Made by a program: the position numbers and the translations under genes. From positions 4,526,001 through 4,590,000 of the forward strand of contig NZ_CP019445.1 in NCBI RefSeq assembly GCF_001975225.1: DNA of 64,000 nucleotides, read 5' to 3'. The notes below the pieces were generated by a model. The model saw only the letters and a list, made by a program, of their open reading frames with translations. It was not told the DNA's origin and did no database searches. Positions 53,763-62,575 of this stretch are shown here, piece after piece. This DNA comes from Kosakonia cowanii JCM 10956 = DSM 18146. GTDB taxonomy: Bacteria > Pseudomonadota > Gammaproteobacteria > Enterobacterales > Enterobacteriaceae. Within the stretch, counting starts at the first letter, position 1. Each line of letters begins with the position of its first letter.

Positions 53763-54761
53763 ATGGTTTACCTGGCGGACCCCGCACGTTATGAAAAAAT
53801 GGCCTATAACCGTTGCGGCGAGAGCGGGCTTAAATTGCCTTTGGTGTCGCTCGGGCTGTGGCATAACTTTGGCGATGCGACACTGCTTGAGACCAGCCGA
53901 CAGCTGCTGCGCCACGCCTTTGATCTCGGCATCACCCATTTCGATCTGGCGAATAATTACGGGCCACCGCCCGGCTCGGCCGAGAGCAACTTTGGGCGCA
54001 TCATGCAGGAGGATTTCCGCCCCTATCGTGATGAGCTGATTATCTCCAGCAAAGCCGGTTACACCATGTGGGACGGCCCTTATGGCGACTGGGGATCGCG
54101 CAAATATCTGGTTGCCAGCCTCGATCAGAGCCTGCGGCGCATGGGCATTGAGTATGTCGATATTTTCTATCATCACCGCCCGGATCCTGAGACGCCACTG
54201 AAAGAGACGATGCGCGCACTCGATCACCTGGTGCGCCAGGGCAAGGCGCTCTATGTCGGGCTGTCGAACTACCCGGCGGCGCAGGCGCGGGAAGCGATCG
54301 AGATCCTTAACGATCTCGGCACGCCGTGCCTAATCCATCAGCCGAAATACTCGCTGTTTGAACGCTGGGTCGAAAGCGAGCTGCTGGATCTGTTGCAGGA
54401 GAAAGGGGTTGGTAGTATCGCATTTTCGCCGCTGGCAGGTGGGCAGTTGACTGACCGCTATCTGCAAGGGATCCCGGCGGATTCGCGCGCGGCGAGCGGT
54501 AGCCGCTTCCTCAACCCGGATCAACTCACCGAAGAGAAGCTGGCGACGGTGCGGGCGCTGAATGCCGTGGCCGAGCGGCGCGGGCAGAAGCTGTCGCAGA
54601 TGGCGCTGGCGTGGGTGCTGCGCGGCGGGAAAGTGACGTCGGTGCTGATTGGTGCCAGTAAGACCAGCCAGCTAGACGATGCAGTGGGGATGCTGGCGAA
54701 CCGGACGTTTAGCGCACAGGAGTGCGAGGAGATTGATGCCATTCTCGCCGGCACGCAGTAA
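53763..54761 (+). CDS. aldo/keto reductase, YghZ/Gpr-like
   Basis: NADPH-dependent aldo/keto reductase of 332 residues, similar to E. coli Gpr (YghZ, L-glyceraldehyde-3-phosphate reductase): HFDLANNYGPPPGSAE contains catalytic Asp and Tyr (~57-62), SSKAGYTMW the Lys (~93), FYHHRPD the His (~129). Shorter at the C-terminus than YghZ (346 residues) and with changes in the middle, so it is a paralogue rather than Gpr itself. It occupies the yfeO place of the E. coli map. CAGGAG precedes the ATG. Confidence 0.9.
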   Translation: MVYLADPARYEKMAYNRCGESGLKLPLVSLGLWHNFGDATLLETSRQLLRHAFDLGITHFDLANNYGPPPGSAESNFGRIMQEDFRPYRDELIISSKAGYTMWDGPYGDWGSRKYLVASLDQSLRRMGIEYVDIFYHHRPDPETPLKETMRALDHLVRQGKALYVGLSNYPAAQAREAIEILNDLGTPCLIHQPKYSLFERWVESELLDLLQEKGVGSIAFSPLAGGQLTDRYLQGIPADSRAASGSRFLNPDQLTEEKLATVRALNAVAERRGQKLSQMALAWVLRGGKVTSVLIGASKTSQLDDAVGMLANRTFSAQECEEIDAILAGTQ

Positions 54762-54885
54762 GCAAGCAATTTAGCAAAACGTGCTATTAACGATGATTTA
54801 GGAGTTCCGCCACTAATACGGGGTTTGCGCGCCCCGTAATATTGCCGCCACAGGCCTCCCCGGCCCGATCGTGAAGGAGAAGAGT

Positions 54886-55233
54886 ATGTTCAGGTCACTG
54901 ATTCTGGCAGCAGTATTACTGGCTTTTGCGCCGCTGGCCGCCAATGCTGGAGAAATCACCCTGTTGCCGTCGGTTAAATTGCAGATCGGCGATCGCGATA
55001 ATTATGGTAACTACTGGGACGGCGGCCGCTGGCGCGACCGCAATTACTGGAACAATAATTATGAGTGGCGCGATCACCGCTGGCATAAACATGACCGCGG
55101 CTGGCATCGTGGCTGGGATAAACGTGGTTGGGACAAGCGTGACGCCTATGAGCGCGGCTATCGCGAAGGCTGGAACGATCGTGACGATCGCCGTGGACCG
55201 GGTCGCGGTCACGGGCATGGACACCACCATTAA
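54886..55233 (+). CDS. ypeC: YpeC, DUF2502 periplasmic protein
   Basis: Exported protein of 115 residues. Signal peptide [21 protein letters not shown], then [20 protein letters not shown] as in E. coli YpeC, then a low-complexity tail of W, R, D, H and G ([12 protein letters not shown] repeats, [17 protein letters not shown]). The His-rich end could bind metal; function unknown. AAGGAGAAG precedes the ATG; the five-residue longer frame is less likely. Same position as in E. coli, upstream of mntH. Confidence 0.9.
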   Translation: MFRSLILAAVLLAFAPLAANAGEITLLPSVKLQIGDRDNYGNYWDGGRWRDRNYWNNNYEWRDHRWHKHDRGWHRGWDKRGWDKRDAYERGYREGWNDRDDRRGPGRGHGHGHHH

Positions 55234-55274
55234 TTGTGTTTCGCAGGTAGTTTGATTACCCGATGAAAAGTACA

Positions 55275-55311
55275 GTGCCGGATGGCGGCTAACGCCTTAT
55301 CCGGCCTACGC
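55275..55311. repeat. REP-like element
   Basis: GCCGGATGGCG...CGCCTTATCCGGC is a classical enterobacterial REP hairpin, next to the diverged array that follows. Confidence 0.7.
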
Positions 55312-55352
55312 GATCCAGCCCCCGAAAAGTTTTTGTGCGCCGGTAAATTTTT

Positions 55353-55813
55353 GTAGGCCCAATAAGCGCAGCGCCATCGGGCATTCAACACCGAACCTTC
55401 AAACCGCAGAAGATTCATAGGCCCGATAAGCGCAGCGCCATCGGGCATTCAGCACCGAACCTTCAAACCGCACAAGATTCGTAGGCCCGATAAGCGCAGC
55501 GCCATCAGGCATTCAGCCTCGAACCTTCAAACCGCACAAGATTCGTAGGCCCGATAAGCGTAGCGCCATCGGGCATTCGGCACCGAACCTTCAAACCGCA
55601 CAAGATTCGTAGGCCCGATAAGCGCAGCGCCATCGGGCATTCAGCACCGAACCTTCAAATCGCACAAGATTCGTAGGCCCGATAAGCGCAGCGCCATCGG
55701 GCATTCAGCATCAAACCGTCACTCCGCAGCAGAAACCGTAGGCCCGATAAGCGCAGCGCCATCGGGCATTCAAGCCGCAAAAAAGATACGTAGACCCGAT
55801 ACGCCCACCGCCA
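55353..55813. repeat. tandem array of REP-like 64-base repeats
   Basis: Eight starts of GTAGGCCCGATAAGCGCAGC (with small changes) at 55353, 55417, 55481, 55545, 55609, 55673, 55738 and 55790: spacing 64, 64, 64, 64, 64, 65, 52. Each copy holds the hairpin GCCCGAT...ATCGGGC, a REP variant with C/G where the usual REP has GGATAAG/CCGG, followed by a conserved spacer (CACCGAACCTTCAAACCGCA). The last two copies are decayed. It lies between convergent ypeC and mntH. Confidence 0.92.
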
Positions 55814-55820
55814 TTGGGCG

Positions 55821-57068
55821 TTATTTACCCATCAACTCGGCAAGCGTTCCCACCAGCAGCCAGCCATTCAGGCACACCACCAGCGCGACAATCACCCAGC
55901 CAGTGCGTCTTACCAGCGCGGTATTCACCAGTTCGCCCATCAGTTTTGCATTACTGGTAAATACTAGCAGCGGCACCAGCGCCAGCGCGATCCCAAAGCT
56001 CAGCAGCACCTGGCTCATCACCAGGATTCGCGTCGGATCCAGCCCCAGCCAGATAACAATAAACGACGGCATCATGGTGATGGTACGGCGCACCCACAGC
56101 GGAATATGGAACCGGACAAACCCCTGCATCACCACCTGTCCGGCCAGCGTACCGACAACGGTCGAAGAGAGACCCGCAGCCACCAGACTGAGGCCGAAAA
56201 TAGTCGCCGCGGCATGGCTTAACAGTGGCTCCAGCGTTAAATAGGCCTGGTCGAGATCGGCCACCCCGGTGTGTCCATTAAAGTGAAACGCCGCCGCAGC
56301 TGTCGCCATCATCGCCAGGTTAACAAATCCGGCAATGGTCATTGCCAGCCCGACATCCCATTTGGTGGCGGAATAACGCTCACGGCGCGTCCCATCATGC
56401 AGGTTCTGCGTTAAGGAGGAGTGCAGATAGATGACGTGCGGCATAATGGTCGCACCCAGCACCCCGGCGGCAAGGAACACCGCATCAGTGCCTGAAAGCG
56501 TAGGAATAACAATCCCTTTCGCCAGCGCCGCCAGCTTCGGCTGGGAAAAAATGAGTTCGACAATATAGGCCGCCGCGACAAACAGCAGCAGGCCGCCAAT
56601 CACTTTTTCCAGCGGTTTCTGCCCGCGCTTTTGCAGCATCAGGATCAGGAAGGTGGCGATCCCGGTCAGCACCGCGCCCTGCATCAGCGACACGCCGAGG
56701 ATCAGTTTGAAGCCAATCGCCGCGCCGATAAACTCCGCGAGATCCGTCGCCATGGCGATAATTTCCGCCTGCACCCAGTAAAACCAGACCAGCGGGCGCG
56801 GATAGTGATCGCGGATCTGCTCCGCGAGGTTTTTGCCGGTCGCAATACCGAGCTTGGCAGAAAGCAGCTGAATGAGCATCGCCATCAGGTTCGCCCACAC
56901 CACCACCCATAAAAGCTGGTAGCCGAAGGTCGCGCCCGCCTGAATATTGGTGGCAAAGTTACCCGGATCGATGTAACCAATAGCCGCAATAAATGCAGGT
57001 CCCATCAACGCAAACCTGAGTTTGCGCGCTGCTCTTCCGTTAGTACTCTCCACGCGACTACTGCTCAT
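55821..57068 (-). CDS. mntH: MntH, Nramp-type Mn(II)/H+ symporter
   Basis: Inner-membrane transporter of 415 residues, colinear with E. coli MntH except at the ends. The metal site is intact: DPGNFATN in helix 1 (~34-41) and [10 protein letters not shown] in helix 6 (~212). Imports Mn2+ (and Fe2+) using the proton gradient and supports survival of oxidative stress. Its promoter has an MntR palindrome and a Fur box. Confidence 0.97.
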   Translation of the reverse strand: MSSSRVESTNGRAARKLRFALMGPAFIAAIGYIDPGNFATNIQAGATFGYQLLWVVVWANLMAMLIQLLSAKLGIATGKNLAEQIRDHYPRPLVWFYWVQAEIIAMATDLAEFIGAAIGFKLILGVSLMQGAVLTGIATFLILMLQKRGQKPLEKVIGGLLLFVAAAYIVELIFSQPKLAALAKGIVIPTLSGTDAVFLAAGVLGATIMPHVIYLHSSLTQNLHDGTRRERYSATKWDVGLAMTIAGFVNLAMMATAAAAFHFNGHTGVADLDQAYLTLEPLLSHAAATIFGLSLVAAGLSSTVVGTLAGQVVMQGFVRFHIPLWVRRTITMMPSFIVIWLGLDPTRILVMSQVLLSFGIALALVPLLVFTSNAKLMGELVNTALVRRTGWVIVALVVCLNGWLLVGTLAELMGK

Positions 57069-57079
57069 TTATTGCCCCT

Positions 57080-57101
57080 AAATATAGCCTTTGCTATGTT
57101 T
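57080..57101. promoter_or_regulatory. MntR operator
   Basis: Palindrome with arms AAATATAGC and GCTATGTTT around CTTT; differs from the E. coli mntH site (AAACATAGC..GCTATGTTT) in one base. It sits 12 bases upstream of the mntH start. Confidence 0.85.
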
Positions 57102-57115
57102 GATGCTACCAAAAT

Positions 57116-57134
57116 GAGAATGATTATCAAGATC
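57116..57134. promoter_or_regulatory. Fur box in mntH promoter
   Basis: GAGAATGATTATCAAGATC matches the 19-base Fur consensus GATAATGATAATCATTATC in 15 positions. Confidence 0.75.
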
Positions 57135-57291
57135 ATTAAGATGGGTTTACTTGATTTCTCTGATAGCCTGAAACAATAGAAGGGTTGAATGCCAAGGATG
57201 GTGACGGCGGCGACAACATTTACCGCAGCGTTATGTTATGAGTCTAGCAGCGTGACGCAACTTTTCACGGCCTTTATTAACATACCTGAAT

Positions 57292-57307
57292 TGTATGTTT
57301 GATCACT
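57292..57307 (+). promoter_or_regulatory. candidate CRP site upstream of nupC
   Basis: TGTATGTTTGATCACT fits TGTGA-N6-TCACA in 7 of 10 positions. CRP and CytR control of nupC is known in E. coli, so a site is expected in this region. Confidence 0.45.
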
Positions 57308-57421
57308 AATTTTGAGTCTGGTCACAGGACATTAATATAGTGTGCCTTTGATCTCGTTTTCTTTTGTCTTGTTACATAGAATGTGCACGAAATTCCTACC
57401 CGTCTCATATTTGGAGCAAAT

Positions 57422-58609
57422 ATGTCCCGCGTTCTGCACTTTGTCCTGGCGCTTGCTGTTGTGGCGCTGCTTGCCTTGCTCGTGAGCAGCGATCGCAAAA
57501 AGATCCGCATCCGCTTTGTTATTCAACTGCTGGTGATTGAAGTTGTGCTGGCCTGGTTCTTCCTCAACTCTGATGTTGGCCTCGGCTTCGTAAAAGGCTT
57601 CTCCGAGATGTTTGAAAAACTGCTCGGCTTTGCCAACGAAGGCACCAACTTCGTCTTCGGCAAAATGAATGACGAAGGCCTGGCCTTCTTCTTCCTGAAA
57701 GTGCTCTGCCCGATCGTCTTTATCTCTGCGCTGATTGGTATTTTGCAGCACATTCGCGTACTGCCGATTGTGATTCGCGCCATCGGTACGGTGCTGTCGA
57801 AAGTGAACGGCATGGGTAAACTGGAATCGTTTAACGCGGTCAGCTCCCTGATTCTGGGTCAATCTGAGAACTTTATTGCTTATAAAGATATCCTCGGCAA
57901 AATGTCACGCAACCGCATGTACACCATGGCTGCGACCGCAATGTCGACGGTTTCAATGTCGATTGTGGGTGCCTACATGACCATGCTGCAACCGAAATAT
58001 GTCGTCGCGGCGCTGGTGCTGAACATGTTCAGTACCTTTATCGTGCTCTCGCTGCTCAACCCGTACCGCGTGGATGAGAGCGAAGAGAACTTGCAGATGG
58101 CGAAACTGCACGAAGGTCAGAGCTTCTTTGAGATGCTGGGTGAATACATTCTGGCAGGTTTTAAAGTGGCGATTATCGTTGCGGCGATGCTGATTGGCTT
58201 TATCGCGCTGATTTCCGGCCTGAACGCCCTCTTCGCTGCCGTGCTGGGCATCTCCTTCCAGGGCATTCTGGGGTACATCTTCTACCCGGTTGCCTGGGTG
58301 CTGGGCGTCCCGGCTCATGAAGCGTTGCAGGTGGCGAGTATCATGGCGACCAAACTGGTCTCCAACGAATTCGTGGCGATGATGGATCTGCAGAAAATTG
58401 CCTCCACCCTCTCTCCACGTTCGGAAGGTATCCTCTCGGTCTTCCTGGTCTCCTTTGCTAACTTCTCCTCTATCGGCATTATCGCAGGCGCGATCAAAGG
58501 CCTGAACGAAGAGCAGGGCAACGTGGTTTCCCGCTTTGGTCTGAAGCTGGTTTACGGTTCGACGCTGGTGAGCGTGCTCTCTGCGGCGATCGCGGCGCTG
58601 GTTATCTGA
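57422..58609 (+). CDS. nupC: NupC nucleoside:H+ symporter
   Basis: Inner-membrane concentrative nucleoside transporter of 395 residues; imports pyrimidine nucleosides and adenosine with protons. Near-identical to E. coli NupC (400 residues) along its length: [57 protein letters not shown]. Relative to E. coli about five residues are missing between ALFAAVLG and ISFQGI, in a loop. TTGGAG precedes the ATG; an upstream Met lacks a ribosome site. Confidence 0.96.
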   Translation: MSRVLHFVLALAVVALLALLVSSDRKKIRIRFVIQLLVIEVVLAWFFLNSDVGLGFVKGFSEMFEKLLGFANEGTNFVFGKMNDEGLAFFFLKVLCPIVFISALIGILQHIRVLPIVIRAIGTVLSKVNGMGKLESFNAVSSLILGQSENFIAYKDILGKMSRNRMYTMAATAMSTVSMSIVGAYMTMLQPKYVVAALVLNMFSTFIVLSLLNPYRVDESEENLQMAKLHEGQSFFEMLGEYILAGFKVAIIVAAMLIGFIALISGLNALFAAVLGISFQGILGYIFYPVAWVLGVPAHEALQVASIMATKLVSNEFVAMMDLQKIASTLSPRSEGILSVFLVSFANFSSIGIIAGAIKGLNEEQGNVVSRFGLKLVYGSTLVSVLSAAIAALVI

Positions 58610-58626
58610 TTCGAACATGCGTTAAC

Positions 58627-58654
58627 AAAAACCGGGGCCTGCCCCGGTTTTTTT
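58627..58654. terminator. bidirectional terminator nupC/pdeA
   Basis: AAAAACCGGGG-CCTG-CCCCGGTTTTT followed by TT, between convergent nupC and pdeA. Confidence 0.88.
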
Positions 58655-60824
58655 ATGCCAGCGGCTGCGGCTTGCCGAGCAGATAGCCCTGCAGGTAATC
58701 AACGCCCGCATTCAGCAGCAGCTCGCGCTGCGCCTCGCTCTCCACGTACTCGGCCACCACCGTCAGACCTTTGGCCTTCGCCAGATCGCATATCGCTTTC
58801 ACGATCATCGCATCCTGCGGATCAGTGAGGATATCGCGCACAAAACAGCCGTCGATTTTGATGATATCCGCCTTGATGCGCTTTAAACGTTCGAAGTTGG
58901 CGTAGCCGGTGCCGAAGTCATCAATGGCGATCATAAACCCCGCCTCGCGTAAGCGCGTGATATTACGGATGCTCACTTCCGAGTGAGAGAAGGCCTGCTC
59001 CTCGGTAATTTCGATAATCACCGCCTGTGCGGCGATACCGTAGCGCGCAAACAGTGCAAGAAACTGCGTAGCGAAGGATTGTTGCATCAGGGTCAGCGGC
59101 ATCAGATTGAGGGAGAAACGCGCCTTTGCAGCGGGCTGCGGATGCGCCTGCATCCATTTCAGCAGCGTTTCGACGACCTGCATATCGAAGCGCGAACCGA
59201 GATCGAACTGGGCAATCACCGGAATAAACTGGTCAGGCGTGATGATATGACCGTCGCTGACCAGCCTTGAGAGGATCTCGTGATAGCCCTCGCCACTGGC
59301 ATCGACGATGGGCTGGGCATAGAGCGTAATGCCGCCCTCCTCCAGCGCCCGTTTCACCCTCTCCAGTTGCAGCACGCGCTCAGTGGTCTGGGTATTCACT
59401 TCCGCCAGGCTGTTAGTGAGCGCCAGCACGCGATTTTCGCTGTCCGTCTGCTCTGACAGCCAACTCAGTTGGCCGAGCGTCTGCTGCAACGCCTCCCGGT
59501 TGCCCTGCAGTTCGCCCCACGAGGCACCGAATTCAATCTCCAGCGGGTTCTTATTCCAGCAGATGCGCTGGCTGTTAAGGCGATCCAACATCGAGTGCAG
59601 GCGCGCCAGGGTTTCTGGCCCATTGAGTAGCAGGAGTAATTCACTGCCGGGCAGCTGAAAAAAATGCTCTCCTTCACGCAGCCAGGGTTGCAGCGTCCGG
59701 GTGACGCTGCGCTTCACATGCACGCGCATCATCATGCCGAAGTGACGGCTGAGAAAATCGAGATTTTTCATATGCAGGCAGCAGACGATGCTGCCCGGCT
59801 GGCGCTCCACTTCTCTTTCCAGCGCACGCAAATTGGGCAACCCGGTGAGGGGATCGCTCATCGCTTGCGCCTGCCAGCGCCGCTTTAGCCACAGGCTGCG
59901 GTTGAAAACGCGGATGTTATAGAGCAGGCAGACGGTGAAACAGATCAACACTGACATGACAAACGCCAGCGAGTAATCCGCACGTACGCCATGAAAAAAG
60001 TTGTTGTTATAGGCCAGTAACAGGAAAGCCGATATGGACCAGCTCAGCGTCAGAAAAGTGCCCGGCAGGCGGCTACAGCCAAAATTGAAGATAATAAAGA
60101 TCACTGGTACCAGATAACCGGCAATCAGATCTGATTTATAGGGCGCGCATAGAAGCGCCACAACGGTGATTAATGTCGCCAGCCAGCCCAGGCTAAATAA
60201 ACGTTTTCTTTTGCTAAAACAGGGAACAACGCTACGACGCCACCACACCTTTGCGAAGCGCGGATTGAGGATCATGCGCATCGGATAATAAACAATCATG
60301 GTAAAAATCAACGCCGAACACATCAAACTCTGAATATCGATTATTGAGAATATTAACGAACCGCTGCCGAAATAATTGGAGAGATAGACCGGATAATTAA
60401 GCCACTCCCCGGCAAGATACATTGCTATTTTTATCCCGACGGGCGCAATAAACCCCAGCCATAAAATGCGTACCCCCATATTTTTATTAGGAATACCGTA
60501 ACGCCAGCGCGAACCAAGCTGCCAGCGGACAATGCCGCACACGATAAAGAGAATAAACAGCTGGCAGAAGAGCAGCACTGCCGCTTCGTCGAAAGGCAGA
60601 TGAAAGGCAATCTCATTAATGATGGCGAAGCCGACAATGAGCGGCGCAATGGCGTGTCGACCAAATAACAGCAGCAGCGCCAGCGTAACGCTTAACGGTA
60701 ACCAGGCGAGATAAATATTGCCGCCATCAACGACCGTTTTCGGCGAAATATAACGGGCTACGGGAATGGCCACCAGGCACATCATTAACGCCAGCAGAAA
60801 CGGCTTCACGTAACCGGATTTCAT
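58653..60824 (-). CDS. pdeA: PdeA (YfeA), cyclic-di-GMP phosphodiesterase
   Basis: Membrane enzyme of 723 residues that hydrolyses c-di-GMP. N-terminal MASE1 domain of about eight helices (~1-310), degenerate GGDEF (~325-470; the motif reads PGSEL, so no cyclase activity), then EAL (~480-720). Catalytic EAL signatures: HEILSRLVSDG (ExxxR), IEITEEQAFSHSE, AIDDFGTGYANFERLKRIKAD (DDFGTGY), KIDGCFVRD and VVAEYVES. Same place as in E. coli, between nupC and the alanine tRNAs. Confidence 0.94.
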   Translation of the reverse strand: MKSGYVKPFLLALMMCLVAIPVARYISPKTVVDGGNIYLAWLPLSVTLALLLLFGRHAIAPLIVGFAIINEIAFHLPFDEAAVLLFCQLFILFIVCGIVRWQLGSRWRYGIPNKNMGVRILWLGFIAPVGIKIAMYLAGEWLNYPVYLSNYFGSGSLIFSIIDIQSLMCSALIFTMIVYYPMRMILNPRFAKVWWRRSVVPCFSKRKRLFSLGWLATLITVVALLCAPYKSDLIAGYLVPVIFIIFNFGCSRLPGTFLTLSWSISAFLLLAYNNNFFHGVRADYSLAFVMSVLICFTVCLLYNIRVFNRSLWLKRRWQAQAMSDPLTGLPNLRALEREVERQPGSIVCCLHMKNLDFLSRHFGMMMRVHVKRSVTRTLQPWLREGEHFFQLPGSELLLLLNGPETLARLHSMLDRLNSQRICWNKNPLEIEFGASWGELQGNREALQQTLGQLSWLSEQTDSENRVLALTNSLAEVNTQTTERVLQLERVKRALEEGGITLYAQPIVDASGEGYHEILSRLVSDGHIITPDQFIPVIAQFDLGSRFDMQVVETLLKWMQAHPQPAAKARFSLNLMPLTLMQQSFATQFLALFARYGIAAQAVIIEITEEQAFSHSEVSIRNITRLREAGFMIAIDDFGTGYANFERLKRIKADIIKIDGCFVRDILTDPQDAMIVKAICDLAKAKGLTVVAEYVESEAQRELLLNAGVDYLQGYLLGKPQPLA

Positions 60825-60964
60825 AAAATAATGTCGGCTCTGGTGGTTAAAAAATAATTACCATGAATAATAGGTTTATTGAAAGGGTGAAGCAAGCAAG
60901 GGAAATGGGCGAGAAAATGGCAGAGATGCATCTTTATCAGGCAACAGCGTAGAGAAAACCCGAA

Positions 60965-60994
60965 ATAAAAAACCCCCGCGTAAACGCGAGGGTT
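60965..60994 (-). terminator. terminator of tRNA-Ala transcript
   Basis: On the minus strand AACCCTCGCG-TTTA-CGCGGGGGTT (one mismatch) followed by TTTTAT, eight bases after the downstream tRNA. Confidence 0.88.
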
Positions 60995-61001
60995 CAAATT
61001 T

Positions 61002-61077
<76 letters not shown>

Positions 61078-61118
61078 ACAATGTTACTTTACGCACCAGT
61101 TCCGTTGGGTTCGGAATT

Positions 61119-61194
<76 letters not shown>

Positions 61195-61226
61195 ATCGCG
61201 TAAAGCGTGTCGTGTTGACGGGCGGC

Positions 61227-61255
61227 ATGATATGAATTCCCTTGTCAGGTGTCAA
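61227..61255 (-). promoter_or_regulatory. stable-RNA promoter of tRNA-Ala pair
   Basis: On the minus strand TTGACA (61255-61250), 17-base spacer, TATCAT (61232-61227), then a GC-rich discriminator GCCGCCCG as in stringently controlled tRNA promoters. Confidence 0.88.
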
Positions 61256-61414
61256 CGGCAAAATCACCACCCCTTTATCAACCGCTGAAAAAGCATGCAA
61301 TTGAATCCCCTTGCGAAGCGCCTCGCAGCCAGCAGTTAAACCTGTCACATTTTCTTCTAAAATGGTGCTATAACATAAACCACTAATTACCCTTACTACT
61401 CACCGGGAAATTAT

Positions 61415-61774
61415 ATGCTCAAGGAACGAATGACGCCGGAAGAGCTGGCTACGCTTACCGGGTACAGCCGGCAAACCATCAATAAATGGGTGCGTAAAGA
61501 GGGGTGGATCACCTCGCCAAAACCTGGCGTTCAGGGAGGAAAAGCCCGCCTGGTTCACGTTAATGAACAGGTTCGCGCCTTTATCCGCAGCGCGCAGCGC
61601 AATGAACTCTCCCCTTCTACCGACAACTCCAGCAGCGACGCTTCGCTGGAAGCACTTCTGCTCAGGCTGGCAAAAGAGATGACCGACGCCGAGCGCACTC
61701 TGCTCTCTTCAATGCTTTTACGCGACGGCATCACCGGCCTGTTGCAACGTTTAGGGATCCGCGACCAGAAATAA
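61415..61774 (+). CDS. yfeC: YfeC, HTH DNA-binding protein
   Basis: DNA-binding protein of 119 residues. ELATLTGYSRQTINKWVRKEGW at ~10-31 and VQGGKARLVHVNEQVR are nearly the same in E. coli YfeC; the ending LLLRLAKEMTDAERTLLSSMLLRDGITGLLQRLGIRD also matches. A YfeC-like MerR/excisionase-type HTH. E. coli YfeC is thought to repress extracellular DNA release. A Met five codons on is an alternative start. One base separates it from yfeD. Confidence 0.9.
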   Translation: MLKERMTPEELATLTGYSRQTINKWVRKEGWITSPKPGVQGGKARLVHVNEQVRAFIRSAQRNELSPSTDNSSSDASLEALLLRLAKEMTDAERTLLSSMLLRDGITGLLQRLGIRDQK

Positions 61775-61775
61775 G

Positions 61776-62168
61776 ATGAACACATTACCAAGCAAAATGA
61801 CCACCGCTGAGTTAGCCAACCGCCTCGGCGTTACACGACAGACCATCAACCGCTGGATAAAACGTCACAAGTGGAAAACCGAGAGTCTCCCCGGCGTAAA
61901 AGGGGGCCGCGCCCGCTACGTATTGATCACGGATAAAGTGCTGAGCCTGGTGATGGAGCTGCCCGCCATGCGCCACAGCGGTTTTAACAGCTCGCTCGCC
62001 GAACCGCCGACGCCTTATCTTACCGCGCCAGGCACCATGCAAAATATCATCAACTCCTTGCAGATGCTTACCGCTGACGAACTACACCAGCTTGAAGTGC
62101 TGCTGGCGCGGGAAGGGCTGAGCACCTTTTGCAGCCGCTTAGGCATTAAGCAGACGGTACAAGAGTAA
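61776..62168 (+). CDS. yfeD: YfeD, HTH DNA-binding protein
   Basis: Paralogue of YfeC, 130 residues: ELANRLGVTRQTINRWIKRHKW and VKGGRARYVLITDKV repeat the YfeC domain, and ELHQLEVLLAREGLSTFCSRLGIKQ repeats its ending, so the pair arose by duplication. Co-transcribed with yfeC. In E. coli gltX follows; here the ram locus does. Confidence 0.9.
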   Translation: MNTLPSKMTTAELANRLGVTRQTINRWIKRHKWKTESLPGVKGGRARYVLITDKVLSLVMELPAMRHSGFNSSLAEPPTPYLTAPGTMQNIINSLQMLTADELHQLEVLLAREGLSTFCSRLGIKQTVQE

Positions 62169-62195
62169 AAAACCGGCCAGATGCCGGTTTGTACT
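62167..62195. terminator. terminator between yfeD and ramA
   Basis: AAACCGGC-CAGAT-GCCGGTTT; with TTTTTTAC on the minus strand it is a good terminator for ramA and also a plausible one for yfeD. Confidence 0.75.
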
Positions 62196-62196
62196 G

Positions 62197-62538
62197 TTAA
62201 TGGGTGTGCTGATGGTTTTCACGCCGGTAGGCTCCCGGCGGCAGGTTGAAGGTGCGGGTAAAGATCCGCGTGAAAGTTTGCTGCGAATCGAAGCCATATT
62301 TCAGGCAGATGTCGTAAACCTTCTGATCGGTGTTGCGTAAATCCTGCGCGGCACGCGCGAGTTTGCGCTCGCGGATATAGCGCCCGAGGCTCTCCCCTTT
62401 GTACTGCAAAAAGAGCCGTTGCAGATGCCACTTGGAGTAGCCTGCGTGCGCGGCAATCTCATCAATACGCAAGGGTTGATGAAGATTGTCGTCGATCCAC
62501 TCGACGATAGTGTCGATAACCTGAGCGGAAATAGTCAT
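62197..62538 (-). CDS. ramA: RamA, AraC-type activator of multidrug resistance
   Basis: AraC/XylS regulator of 113 residues, close to Klebsiella and Salmonella RamA (MTISAQVIDTIVEWIDDNLHQPLRID is shared in full). Two HTH motifs: IDEIAAHAGYSKWHLQRLF (~26-44) and VYDICLKYGFDSQQTFTRIF (~74-93). Binds marbox-type sites and raises acrAB-tolC while lowering porins. Start set by family; eight extra upstream residues lack support. Downstream of romA by 37 bases, under RamR control. Confidence 0.95.
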   Translation of the reverse strand: MTISAQVIDTIVEWIDDNLHQPLRIDEIAAHAGYSKWHLQRLFLQYKGESLGRYIRERKLARAAQDLRNTDQKVYDICLKYGFDSQQTFTRIFTRTFNLPPGAYRRENHQHTH

Positions 62539-62575
62539 GCTGCGATCCCCCCTGCACTTCAATTAATTAAATGGT

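Noticed and set aside
55353..55813. Possible CRISPR array
   Set aside because: The 'spacers' between the repeated hairpins are themselves nearly identical, so this is a tandem REP-type repeat; no cas genes are present.
57953..58618. 221-codon open frame on the minus strand
   Set aside because: Antisense shadow of nupC, made of D/R/H/Q repeats.
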